Assembly: GCF_002975275.1 (NCBI RefSeq)
Contig: NZ_PCOQ01000009.1
Coordinates: 1 to 64,000 of the forward strand
Direction: 5' to 3'
Length of the DNA stretch: 64,000 nucleotides
Source of the DNA: Achromobacter sp. MYb9
GTDB taxonomy: Bacteria; Pseudomonadota; Gammaproteobacteria; Burkholderiales; Burkholderiaceae_B
Under the pieces are notes generated by a model. The model searched no databases. It was given only the letters and a program-made list of their open reading frames with translations, and was not told where the DNA came from. Both the position numbers and the translations under genes were made by a program. This document shows positions 16,642-23,964 of the stretch, piece by piece. How positions within the stretch are numbered: position 1 is the first letter of the stretch; the number at the start of each line of letters is the position of its first letter.

Positions 16642-17682
16642 ATGGATTCAGTGACACAAGCCGTGCTGGGCGCGGGCATACAAGGCGTCATGCTGGGGCG
16701 CTTCCAAGGGCGCCGGGCGCTGATCTACGGGGCGGCGCTGGCCACGGTGCCCGACCTGGACGTGCTGATGCACTATCCGGACCCGGTTTCGCTCATGACC
16801 TATCACCGGGGCTTTTCCCATTCGCTGTTCGTGCTGACCGGCCTGGCGCTGCTGCTGACGTGGCTGATGCGCAAATACTGGCCGCAGGCACCCTACAGCG
16901 GCCGAAGGCTGTTCCTGACCTTATGGCTGGTGCTGGTGACGCACCCGGTGCTGGACGCCTTCACGGTCTACGGCACACAGCTGTTCTGGCCGTTCACGCC
17001 CATCCCCGAAAGTTGGTCCGCCATCTTCATCATCGATCCGGTCTATACGGTGCCCTTGCTGGCGGCCGTGCTGTTCGCCATCGCGGTCGGCATGACGGAC
17101 CGCGCGCGCCGCCTGCTGGCGGCTGCCTTGATCTTCAGCACCGCCTATCTGGGTTTCGGCCTGGCTGGCCGGATCATGGCCGAAGACCGGGTACGCGACG
17201 CGATGCGCCAGCAAGGCATCGCCGTCACGGAACTGCGGGCCGTGTCGATGCCGTTCAACACGCTGGTGTGGCGCGTCATCGCCAAGACGGCCGACGGGGA
17301 TTACTACGAATCGGTCAGCAGCCTGTTCGACCGCGCTCCACCGGAGTGGCTGCGCCAGCCGCTGAACCTGGATCTTTCCCGCACGCTGGCCGACGTGCCC
17401 CTGCACCAGCGCCTGCGCTGGTTCACGGACGGGTGGCTGCGCTATGACGCGATCGGCGACGCGCTGGTGGTGTCCGATCTGCGCATGGGCATGGCGGGGC
17501 ATTACACCTTCCGCTTCAAGATGGCCGAGCGCGCGGCGAACGGCGAGTGGAAGCCGGTGACGCCAGCCGTCTGGCCCAGCGAACGGGGCGGGTGGGCGGA
17601 ATTGAAACTTGTGCTGGCACGCATCCTGCATTCGCAGCCGCCGCTGCCTTTGGCGGAATGGTCGGAGCTGACGACGAAGTAA
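16642..17682 (+). CDS. Membrane-bound metal-dependent hydrolase-like protein (DUF457/YdjM family)
   Basis: 346 residues. The N-terminal half is membranous (about five helices) and carries the family metal-type motifs PDLD (37-40), HRGFSH (55-60) and a later VTHPVLDAF. This matches the DUF457/YdjM group of predicted membrane hydrolases. The C-terminal half (from about 185) is soluble and contains no motif I know. No catalytic activity is established for this group. The gene stands alone, divergent from dedA over 134 bp, and is followed by the IclR-controlled region. Confidence 0.8.
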   Translation: MDSVTQAVLGAGIQGVMLGRFQGRRALIYGAALATVPDLDVLMHYPDPVSLMTYHRGFSHSLFVLTGLALLLTWLMRKYWPQAPYSGRRLFLTLWLVLVTHPVLDAFTVYGTQLFWPFTPIPESWSAIFIIDPVYTVPLLAAVLFAIAVGMTDRARRLLAAALIFSTAYLGFGLAGRIMAEDRVRDAMRQQGIAVTELRAVSMPFNTLVWRVIAKTADGDYYESVSSLFDRAPPEWLRQPLNLDLSRTLADVPLHQRLRWFTDGWLRYDAIGDALVVSDLRMGMAGHYTFRFKMAERAANGEWKPVTPAVWPSERGGWAELKLVLARILHSQPPLPLAEWSELTTK

Positions 17683-17744
17683 GCGCGCCGCCGGTCTTCC
17701 CGCCATTCAAATGAACTAAGCCATTTGCAGCTGACTGTTCGGTG

Positions 17745-17774
17745 TTGACCGTCTTTGCTTGCGTGCATTATTCT
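17745..17774 (+). promoter_or_regulatory. Candidate promoter of the iclR-type gene
   Basis: TTGACC (17745-17750), then 17-18 bp, then TTATTC or TATTCT (17768-17774). Transcription would start near 17780, inside the operator array that follows, which is the expected arrangement for autorepression. Confidence 0.5.
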
Positions 17775-17812
17775 GTTCCCAATTAAGGAACTTAAGTTCC
17801 GTTTTATGGAAC
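17775..17812. promoter_or_regulatory. Fourfold half-site operator array (GTTCC/GGAAC) before the IclR gene
   Basis: GTTCC (17775-17779), GGAAC (17787-17791), GTTCC (17796-17800) and GGAAC (17808-17812) alternate with spacers of 7, 4 and 7 bp. The array is symmetric about the central TTAA. The inner pair forms the perfect palindrome GGAACTTAAGTTCC. It ends five bases before the start codon. Binding of an IclR tetramer is the obvious reading. Confidence 0.8.
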
Positions 17813-17816
17813 AAGA

Positions 17817-18584
17817 ATGAGCATTCTAGACGGAGTTCAACGCGTTCTGGCGCTATACGCCGAAGGCGCGGTGGAACTGAGCTTCACCGACGTCGCGGCG
17901 CGCCTGGCCATGCCCAAGAGCACGGCCTCGCGGCTGCTGAACCAGATGCAGCACTACGGCATGCTGGACCAGGACGCGGCCACGCGCCGCTATCGTCCGG
18001 GCGCCTTGCTGGCGCAGGCCGTGCGCGCCGGCATGGCCGCCACGCCGCTGGACGAAGCCTGCCGCGCGGTGCTTGCCCGCTTGTCGGACGACAGCGGACT
18101 GACGGCCTATCTCTCCACGCTTAACCAGCGCGAAACCGTGGTGTTGCAGCGGTTGAACGGGTCGCATCCGGTGCAAGTGCTGTCGCCGCCCGGATCCCGC
18201 CGCAACGCCTCGGGCACCGCCATGGGCCGGGCATTGCTGTCGCGCCTGACCGATGCCGAATTCCAGGCCTTGTATGGCACCGATCCGGCGCTGCCCCTGC
18301 CGATGGAAGGCCGTGACTGCCCGGCGACTGTCGGCGACCTGGCCCGCTTGGTCGCGCAGACGCGCGCGGACCATTGCGGCGTGGCCATCGATCAAGCCAT
18401 GCCCGGCATCGGCGCGGTGGCGGCGGCGGTGCGCGACCCCGCAACGGGCGAATTGCGCGGACTCTGCCTGTCGTTCGTGTCGTTCCAGGCCGACGCCGCC
18501 CGGGTGGCGCGCTTGCGTGAATCGGTGCTGCAGCAGGTGGCCGCGCTGGGCCGCGAACTGAACGACCCTTATTGGCTGGCCTGA
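17817..18584 (+). CDS. IclR-family transcriptional regulator
   Basis: 255 residues. The N-terminal winged helix is at about 1-60 (ILDGVQRVLALYAEGAVELS, then MPKSTASRLLNQMQHYGML). The IclR effector domain covers about 75-250 (SGLTAYLSTL, SGTAMGRALLSRL, GVAIDQAMPGIGAVAAAV). The start is fixed by the operator array directly upstream. It lies 88 bp upstream of, and on the same strand as, the pepE-like/DUF1177/aroM/Bug genes. It is probably both autoregulated and the local regulator of that operon. Effector unknown. Confidence 0.92.
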   Translation: MSILDGVQRVLALYAEGAVELSFTDVAARLAMPKSTASRLLNQMQHYGMLDQDAATRRYRPGALLAQAVRAGMAATPLDEACRAVLARLSDDSGLTAYLSTLNQRETVVLQRLNGSHPVQVLSPPGSRRNASGTAMGRALLSRLTDAEFQALYGTDPALPLPMEGRDCPATVGDLARLVAQTRADHCGVAIDQAMPGIGAVAAAVRDPATGELRGLCLSFVSFQADAARVARLRESVLQQVAALGRELNDPYWLA

Positions 18585-18672
18585 CCCGACGTTTGCCCTT
18601 TCGCGCTGCGTCCGCGTGGCGCAATCCAGAACACCCCGGAATTCTTCAGAACCCTTAACGGAACCTTCCTCC

Positions 18673-19377
18673 ATGAACCTCTTGCTACTCAGCAATTCCA
18701 GCAGCGATGCCGGTTATCTGGCCCACGCCATGCCGGACATCCGCGAACTGATCGCGTCCCTGCCGGCAGGCGCGCCGGCCGTCTTCGTGCCGTTCGCGGG
18801 CGTTACGCGCGACTGGGACGACTACACGGCGCTGGTGGTTTCGGCGCTGGCCGATACCGGCCTGGCCATCCAGGGCCTGCATCGCGCGGCAGATCCGGTG
18901 GCCGCGCTGGACAGTGCTGCGGTCATCATCGTGGGGGGCGGCAACACCTTCAATCTGCTGGGCCAGTTGCGCCGCCAAGGCCTGCTGGACGTCGTCGCGC
19001 GTCGCGTGCGGGCCGGTGCCGCCTATCTGGGCTGGAGCGCGGGCTCGAACCTGACTTGCCCCAGCATCTGCACCACCAACGACATGCCCATCACGGACCC
19101 GGGCGGCTTCGACGCGCTGGGTCTGCTGCCGTTCCAGATCAACCCGCACTACACCAACGCCCATCCGCCCGGGCACCGTGGCGAAACGCGCGCCCAGCGC
19201 CTGGCCGAATTCTGCACGCTCAATCCGACGATGCCGGTGCTGGGTTTGCCCGAAGGCGCCGCACTGCGCGTGCGCGGCGGCAAGGTCGCGCTGATCGGGC
19301 CGCATGATGCGCCGCTGTTCCTGGGCCAGGCCGAGCCGCGCGTATTCCGCCCGGGCCCCTTGGAGATCTCGGCATGA
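18673..19377 (+). CDS. pepE: Peptidase E-like (S51) protein, probable dipeptidase
   Basis: 234 residues, close to the 229 of enteric PepE. The S51 site is intact: GGGNTFNLL (88-96), the nucleophile Ser122 in GWSAGS and His159 in INPHYTNAH. PepE cleaves N-terminal Asp-X dipeptides. Here the partners (DUF1177, AroM, a Bug receptor) suggest a special amide or dipeptide-like substrate rather than general peptide turnover. The ATG at 18673 is preferred: upstream in-frame codons have no ribosome-binding site and would add an atypical polar stretch. It overlaps the DUF1177 gene by ATGA. Confidence 0.85.
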   Translation: MNLLLLSNSSSDAGYLAHAMPDIRELIASLPAGAPAVFVPFAGVTRDWDDYTALVVSALADTGLAIQGLHRAADPVAALDSAAVIIVGGGNTFNLLGQLRRQGLLDVVARRVRAGAAYLGWSAGSNLTCPSICTTNDMPITDPGGFDALGLLPFQINPHYTNAHPPGHRGETRAQRLAEFCTLNPTMPVLGLPEGAALRVRGGKVALIGPHDAPLFLGQAEPRVFRPGPLEISA

Positions 19378-20303
19378 AGCAAGTGATCGACGCCATTGAA
19401 CTGCTGTCATCCGCCCACATCACGGGCGACGCCGTGGCGCAAGCGCTGCGCGCAGCCGGTAAGTGCGAGGTGGACGTCACGCGCCTTGAGCGCGACGGCG
19501 CGGCGACGGATTTCCTGTCCATCGTGATCCCCGGCGCGGATGACGCCGCGCCGCAGCTGGGCATCGTGGGCCGCCTGGGCGGCATCGGCGCGCGCCCGGC
19601 GGTCACGGGGCTGGTGTCCGACAGCGACGGCGCGGTGGTCGCCATCGCCGCGGCCCTCAAGCTGATGGCGATGGCGCGCCAGGGCGACGTCATGCCCGGC
19701 ACCGTGCGCATCCGCACCCATATCTGTCCGCGCGCCGGCACGCGCCCGCACCACCCGGTACCGATGATGCGTTCGCCGTTTCCCATGCGCGAAATGATGT
19801 CGCACGAGGTGGATCCGCGCATGGACGCGATCCTGTCGGTGGATACGACGCGCGGCAACCGGCTGGTCAACAAGCGCGGCGTGGCGCTGACGCCGGTCGC
19901 CAAGCAAGGCTATCTACTGCGCATCCCGGAAACGATGCTGGACGTGATGGGCTGGGTCAGTGGCGAACTGCCCGTGACCTTGCCGCTGACCACGCAAGAC
20001 ATCACGCCGTATGAGAACGGCCTGTGGCACGTCAACTCGCTGATGCAGCCCGCCATCGTGACGGATGCGCCGGTGGTGGGCGTGGCGCTGACCGCGCAGA
20101 CCACCGTGCCCGGTTGCGCGACGGGCGTCACGAACGCCGTCGACGCCGACGTCGCGATGCGTTTCTGCATCGAGATCGCCAAGCTGTTTGGCCAGCGCAC
20201 GATGACGTTCTTCGACGACGCGGAATGGGGCGCGCTGCAAGCCCGCTACGGTTCGATGGCGCATCTGCAGACCGTGGGCCGCGTAGACGGCGGTGCGGCA
20301 TGA
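19374..20303 (+). CDS. DUF1177-family protein
   Basis: 309 residues matching the DUF1177 family as I know it. Notable segments are EVDVTRLERDGAATDFLSIV, GIVGRLGGIGARP, HICPRAGTRPHHPVPMM, ILSVDTTRGNRLVNKRG and a C-terminal CATGVTNAVDADVAMRFC. There is no signal peptide, so it is cytosolic. The conserved His, Asp and Cys residues suggest an enzyme, but no activity is established. The gene overlaps pepE and aroM by four bases at each end, so all three are tightly coupled and probably act in one pathway. Confidence 0.85.
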   Translation: MKQVIDAIELLSSAHITGDAVAQALRAAGKCEVDVTRLERDGAATDFLSIVIPGADDAAPQLGIVGRLGGIGARPAVTGLVSDSDGAVVAIAAALKLMAMARQGDVMPGTVRIRTHICPRAGTRPHHPVPMMRSPFPMREMMSHEVDPRMDAILSVDTTRGNRLVNKRGVALTPVAKQGYLLRIPETMLDVMGWVSGELPVTLPLTTQDITPYENGLWHVNSLMQPAIVTDAPVVGVALTAQTTVPGCATGVTNAVDADVAMRFCIEIAKLFGQRTMTFFDDAEWGALQARYGSMAHLQTVGRVDGGAA

Positions 20304-20989
20304 GCGCGCCGCAATCGCGCCGCGTGGCCTTCTTCACCATCGGCGAATCGCCGCGCAGCGATGTCGTGCCCGAGATGGCGCGGCTGCTGGGCGATACCGT
20401 GCGAATTGACGAGTTCGGCGCGCTGGATGGACTGGATGCCGCGGCGCTTGCCGCCATGGCCCCCCGGGATGGCGAGTACCGTTTCGCGACGCGCCTGCGC
20501 GACGGCGCTCAGATTCAACTGGATGCCGCGGCGGCCGAAGCGCGTTTGGCGCAGGTCATGCAAGAGGCAGACGGCGCGGGCTACGACGTGCTGGTGCCGC
20601 TGTGCACGGGCACGGCCATTGCGCCGATGCGCACGCTGGTTGTTGAACCGCAGCAGGTGGTCGACCATCTGGTCGCCGGTTTGTCGCAGCACTGCCGCAA
20701 GGTAGGGCTGGTGGTGCCGTTGGCCGAGCAGGTCGATTTCTTTCATATGGCCGTGCCGCTGTCCTGCGAGACGCAGGTGGTGCACGCCTCGCCTTACGAG
20801 GCTGACGCCGAACAAGCGGCGCGCAATTTCGCGCAAGCGGGCCAGGCTTTGGCGTCGTGCGACCTGATCGTCATGCATTGCATGGGCTATGCCGCCCGCA
20901 TGCGCGAACGGGTCGCGCAAGCATCGGGCCGGCCGGTCCTGCTGTCCAATCGCCTGGTCGCCCAGGCGCTGTCGCAATTATTGGAATAA
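20300..20989 (+). CDS. AroM-family protein
   Basis: 229 residues of the AroM family, a cytosolic group whose E. coli member is regulated with aroL but whose reaction is unknown. It opens RRVAFFTIGESPRSDVVPEM, the family signature. It then has DVLVPLCTGT and LIVMHCMGYAARMRERV, where the two Cys residues could form a racemase-like pair; that is my inference. It starts inside the DUF1177 stop codon (ATGA) and is followed 16 bp later by a Bug receptor gene. Confidence 0.85.
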   Translation: MSAPQSRRVAFFTIGESPRSDVVPEMARLLGDTVRIDEFGALDGLDAAALAAMAPRDGEYRFATRLRDGAQIQLDAAAAEARLAQVMQEADGAGYDVLVPLCTGTAIAPMRTLVVEPQQVVDHLVAGLSQHCRKVGLVVPLAEQVDFFHMAVPLSCETQVVHASPYEADAEQAARNFAQAGQALASCDLIVMHCMGYAARMRERVAQASGRPVLLSNRLVAQALSQLLE

Positions 20990-21005
20990 CGGAGAGTGTC
21001 TTTTC

Positions 21006-21998
21006 ATGTTTAGCCTTACTCTGCACCGCGCCGTTGGCGCGCTATTCGCCGTCACCGCTCTGGCGGCGGCCCCCACGACAATGGCCGCCGAGGCGTGGAA
21101 ACCCACCAAGCCCGTGCGGCTGCTGGTGGGCTTCGCGCCCGGCGGCTCCGCGGACACGCTGGCGCGCCTGCTGGCCGAACCGCTGTCGCAGCGGTTGGGC
21201 CAGGCCGTTGTTGTTGAAAACCTGGCTGGCGCCGGCGGCAACATCATGGCGTATCGGCTGTCGCAGTCGCCCGCCGACGGCTACACCATCGGCATCGCCG
21301 CGGCCGGTTCCATGGCCATCACGCACGTCCTGAACCCCAAGGGCACGAACTACAAGCCCACGGACTTCACGCCCATCACGCTGGCGGCGGTGCAGCCCAA
21401 CGTGGTCATCGTGAACAAGGACGTCCCGGCCAATAACCTGGCCGAACTCAAGGACTATTTCCAGAAGACGCCGACGGCCACGTACGGCACGGCAGGCGTG
21501 GGCATTTCCAACCATCTGATCGCCGAGACCATGCTGTACAAGATGGGCGTGAAGGTCCCGCACGCCGCCTATCGCGGCGCGGCGCCGGTCATCACCGACC
21601 TGCTGGGCGGCCATATCGCGATGACGATGGACAACATCTCCACGGCTGCGCCGTTGGCCTCGCAAGGCAAGGTAAAGGCGATTGCCGTCGCGTCGATCAA
21701 GCGCGCGCCCCAATTGCCCAACGTGCCCACGCTGGACGAACAAGGCCTGAAGGGGTTCGACATGCCGACGTGGCAAGGCGTATTCGCGCCGGCAGGCTTG
21801 CCCGCTGACGTTCTGGCGGCCTACTACGACGCGTTGCAAGACGTATTGAAGCAGCCTGGCCTGATCGAGAAAATGGCGGGCCTGGGTTCGGAGCCGGTAA
21901 CGGGCATGACGCCCGAGAAGACCAGCGCGTTCCTGGAAAACGACCGCAAGCAGTGGGCCGATATCGTCAAGGCGGCGAATATCAGCCTGGAGCAGTAA
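21006..21998 (+). CDS. Bug/TctC-family periplasmic solute-binding receptor
   Basis: 330 residues with a signal peptide ending near residue 28 (TTMAA|E). Family blocks are KPVRLLVGFAPGGSADTLAR, NLAGAGGNIMAYRL, PHAAYRGAAPVITDLLGG and QLPNVPTLDEQGLKGF. GGAGAG lies about ten bases before the ATG. As the last gene of the iclR-pepE-DUF1177-aroM operon, it probably binds the compound that this pathway uses. No TctA/TctB membrane genes are adjacent. A stem-loop follows, then the convergent coaBC gene. Confidence 0.92.
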   Translation: MFSLTLHRAVGALFAVTALAAAPTTMAAEAWKPTKPVRLLVGFAPGGSADTLARLLAEPLSQRLGQAVVVENLAGAGGNIMAYRLSQSPADGYTIGIAAAGSMAITHVLNPKGTNYKPTDFTPITLAAVQPNVVIVNKDVPANNLAELKDYFQKTPTATYGTAGVGISNHLIAETMLYKMGVKVPHAAYRGAAPVITDLLGGHIAMTMDNISTAAPLASQGKVKAIAVASIKRAPQLPNVPTLDEQGLKGFDMPTWQGVFAPAGLPADVLAAYYDALQDVLKQPGLIEKMAGLGSEPVTGMTPEKTSAFLENDRKQWADIVKAANISLEQ

Positions 21999-22007
21999 GC
22001 AGGGAGG

Positions 22008-22062
22008 GTGGGGCGGTGCCGGGACACGCCGGCGGATAATTCCGGCATCCCCGCTGCCCCAC
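22008..22062. terminator. Possible stem-loop between convergent genes
   Basis: GTGGGGC (22008-22014) pairs with GCCCCAC (22056-22062), and TGCCGG (22017-22022) with CCGGCA (22042-22047), giving a nested hairpin. There is no T-run, so it is not a canonical intrinsic terminator. It may stop or protect transcripts of the Bug and coaBC genes. Confidence 0.4.
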
Positions 22063-22069
22063 GCGTACC

Positions 22070-23266
22070 CTATGCCGGATACCTTGCCGCGATTTCGGCG
22101 ATCAACCGGCGTGCCGCATCCAGCTTGTCGCCTGCCGGCAACGGATGCGCGCCTTGCTCATCGAACAGCACCAGTTCGGTGGTGTCCGCGTCCATGACCT
22201 TGTGCGCAAGGTTGCCCACCAGCAGCGGAATGCCCTTGCGCGCGCGCTTGGCCTCGGCATGCTCGGCAAGCTTTTCGGTTTCAGCGGCAAAGCCGACGCA
22301 CCACGGGCCGTTTTCCAGCTTGGCCACTTCGGCCAGGATGTCCGGATTGGGTTCGAATTCCATCAGCGGCGCGCCGCCGCCTTCGCTGGTTTTCTTCAGC
22401 TTTTGCGTGCTGACGTTCTTCACGCGCCAATCGGCCACGGCGGCCACGGCGATAAAGATGTCGGCATCGGCCGCGCTGGCCATCACGGCGTCGTGCATCT
22501 GGCGCGCGGTCATGACCGATAGCGCCGTCACGCCGCGCGGCACGGGCAGGAACGTGGCGCCCGTAATCAGCGTGACGCGAGCGCCGGCTTCGCGGGCGGC
22601 GCGGGCCAGCGCATAGCCGGTCTTGCCCGACGAGCGGTTGCTCAGCACGCGCACGGGGTCCACGGGTTCGGACGTGGGGCCTGCCGTCAGCAGCACATGG
22701 CGGCCGGCCAGCAGCTTGGGCTGGAAGAAGGCGATCAGGTCGGTCAGCAGCTCATGCGCTTCCAGCATGCGGCCATCGCCGGTTTCGCCGCAGGCCTGCT
22801 CGCCGGCCGACGGGCCCAGCACGCTGATGCCGTCGGCGCGCAACTGTTCCACATTGCGCTGCGTGGCCGGATTAGCCCACATCTCGCGGTTCATCGCGGG
22901 CGCCACCAGAAGGGGACAGGCGCGCGCCAGACACAGCGTCGACAACAGGTCGTCGGCCATGCCGTGCGCCAGCTTCGCCATGAAGTCGGCGCTGGCGGGC
23001 GCGATCAGCACGGCGTCCGCGCCGCGCGTCAGATCGATGTGCGCCATGTTGTTGGGCACGCGCGCATCCCAGGCGTCCACGAAGACCGGCCGGCCCGACA
23101 AGGCCTGCATGGTGACGGGGGTGATGAAGTGCGTGGCGGCTTCGGTCATTACCACATCGACCGTGGCGCCTTGTTCGGTCATGCGCCGCACCAGCTCGGC
23201 GATTTTGTAGCAGGCGATGCCCCCGGTCAGACCGAGGACGATGCGTTTGCGGGCGAGATCGAGCAT
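22070..23266 (-). CDS. coaBC: Bifunctional phosphopantothenoylcysteine decarboxylase / phosphopantothenate-cysteine ligase
   Basis: 398 residues, the normal CoaBC length. The N-terminal CoaC flavoprotein domain (1 to about 190) shows LGLTGGIACYKIAEL, the catalytic His of NMAHIDL, PAMNREMW and the Cys of EQACGETGDGRM. The C-terminal CoaB domain shows TAGPTSEPVDPVRVLSNRSSG and the lysine-rich KLKKTSEG loop. It makes 4'-phosphopantetheine in coenzyme A synthesis. It lies 162 bp downstream of lspA on the same strand, with a hairpin between, so it may have its own promoter. Confidence 0.96.
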   Translation of the reverse strand: MLDLARKRIVLGLTGGIACYKIAELVRRMTEQGATVDVVMTEAATHFITPVTMQALSGRPVFVDAWDARVPNNMAHIDLTRGADAVLIAPASADFMAKLAHGMADDLLSTLCLARACPLLVAPAMNREMWANPATQRNVEQLRADGISVLGPSAGEQACGETGDGRMLEAHELLTDLIAFFQPKLLAGRHVLLTAGPTSEPVDPVRVLSNRSSGKTGYALARAAREAGARVTLITGATFLPVPRGVTALSVMTARQMHDAVMASAADADIFIAVAAVADWRVKNVSTQKLKKTSEGGGAPLMEFEPNPDILAEVAKLENGPWCVGFAAETEKLAEHAEAKRARKGIPLLVGNLAHKVMDADTTELVLFDEQGAHPLPAGDKLDAARRLIAEIAARYPA

Positions 23267-23400
23267 GAGGGCGTGGCGGCGGGTTCAGCGCCGTGAAAAC
23301 GAGGAATGGAGGGTGATTTTATTCTGCATTGCGGCATTGCGCCGTTCGCGATGTGTTCAGGGGGGATCAAATGGGACAAAACGCCGTGTGAAAGGGGCGG

Positions 23401-23419
23401 CCGGGGCGGTGCGCCCCGG
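23401..23419 (-). terminator. GC-rich hairpin after lspA
   Basis: CCGGGGCG (23401-23408) pairs with CGCCCCGG (23412-23419) around a GTG loop, nine bases after the lspA stop. On the minus strand it is followed by a weak pyrimidine run (CCCCTTTC), so termination may be partial and allow read-through to coaBC. Confidence 0.55.
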
Positions 23420-23428
23420 CGGCAGTCT

Positions 23429-23962
23429 TCAGGCTTGCGGCTTCTTGCGGGCCCGCAGCAGTTCGTCCAGCACCAGCAGCACGGCGCCGCAGGTGATCCC
23501 CACGTCCGCCAGATTGAACGCGGGGAAGTAGGAGTCGTTCCAGTAGAACAGCAGAAAGTCCACCACGTGGCCGTACACCACGCGGTCGATCACGTTGCCG
23601 ATGGCGCCGCCCAGGATCAACGTCAGCGCCAGGCTGAAGCGCGGCTGGCCATGGGTGCGGCGCAGGATGATCGTGATCACCACGGCCGCCACGATACCCA
23701 GGGCGGTGAACAGCCAGCGCTGCCAGCCTTCCTCGGACGCCAGGAAGCTGAACGCAGCCCCGCGGTTGAACAGCAGCGTGAAGTCAAAGACCGGCAAGAC
23801 GTTGATCCGCTCGCCGTACTGGAACGAGGTGTTGAAGTACACCTTCGTCAACTGGTCCAGCACGATGATCAACAGCGCCAGGGCCAGCCAGCCGCCCACG
23901 CGCGCCGGAACGGCGCGGGCGGGTGACGTGCCCGTCACTCCCGAATCGGAGGGGCGGGCCAT
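23429..23962 (-). CDS. lspA: Prolipoprotein signal peptidase (signal peptidase II)
   Basis: 177 residues, four transmembrane helices. The family blocks are present: LDQLTKVYF, FNRGAAFSFL, GGAIGNVIDRVVYGHVVDF and FPAFNLADVGI, the last two carrying the catalytic Asp pair. It cleaves the signal peptide of diacylglyceryl-prolipoproteins in the inner membrane. The ATG at 23962 is two bases past the ileS stop, so the genes are translationally coupled. A TTG two codons earlier is less likely. The N-terminal 20 residues are polar and longer than in E. coli. Confidence 0.95.
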   Translation of the reverse strand: MARPSDSGVTGTSPARAVPARVGGWLALALLIIVLDQLTKVYFNTSFQYGERINVLPVFDFTLLFNRGAAFSFLASEEGWQRWLFTALGIVAAVVITIILRRTHGQPRFSLALTLILGGAIGNVIDRVVYGHVVDFLLFYWNDSYFPAFNLADVGITCGAVLLVLDELLRARKKPQA

Positions 23963-23964
23963 GC

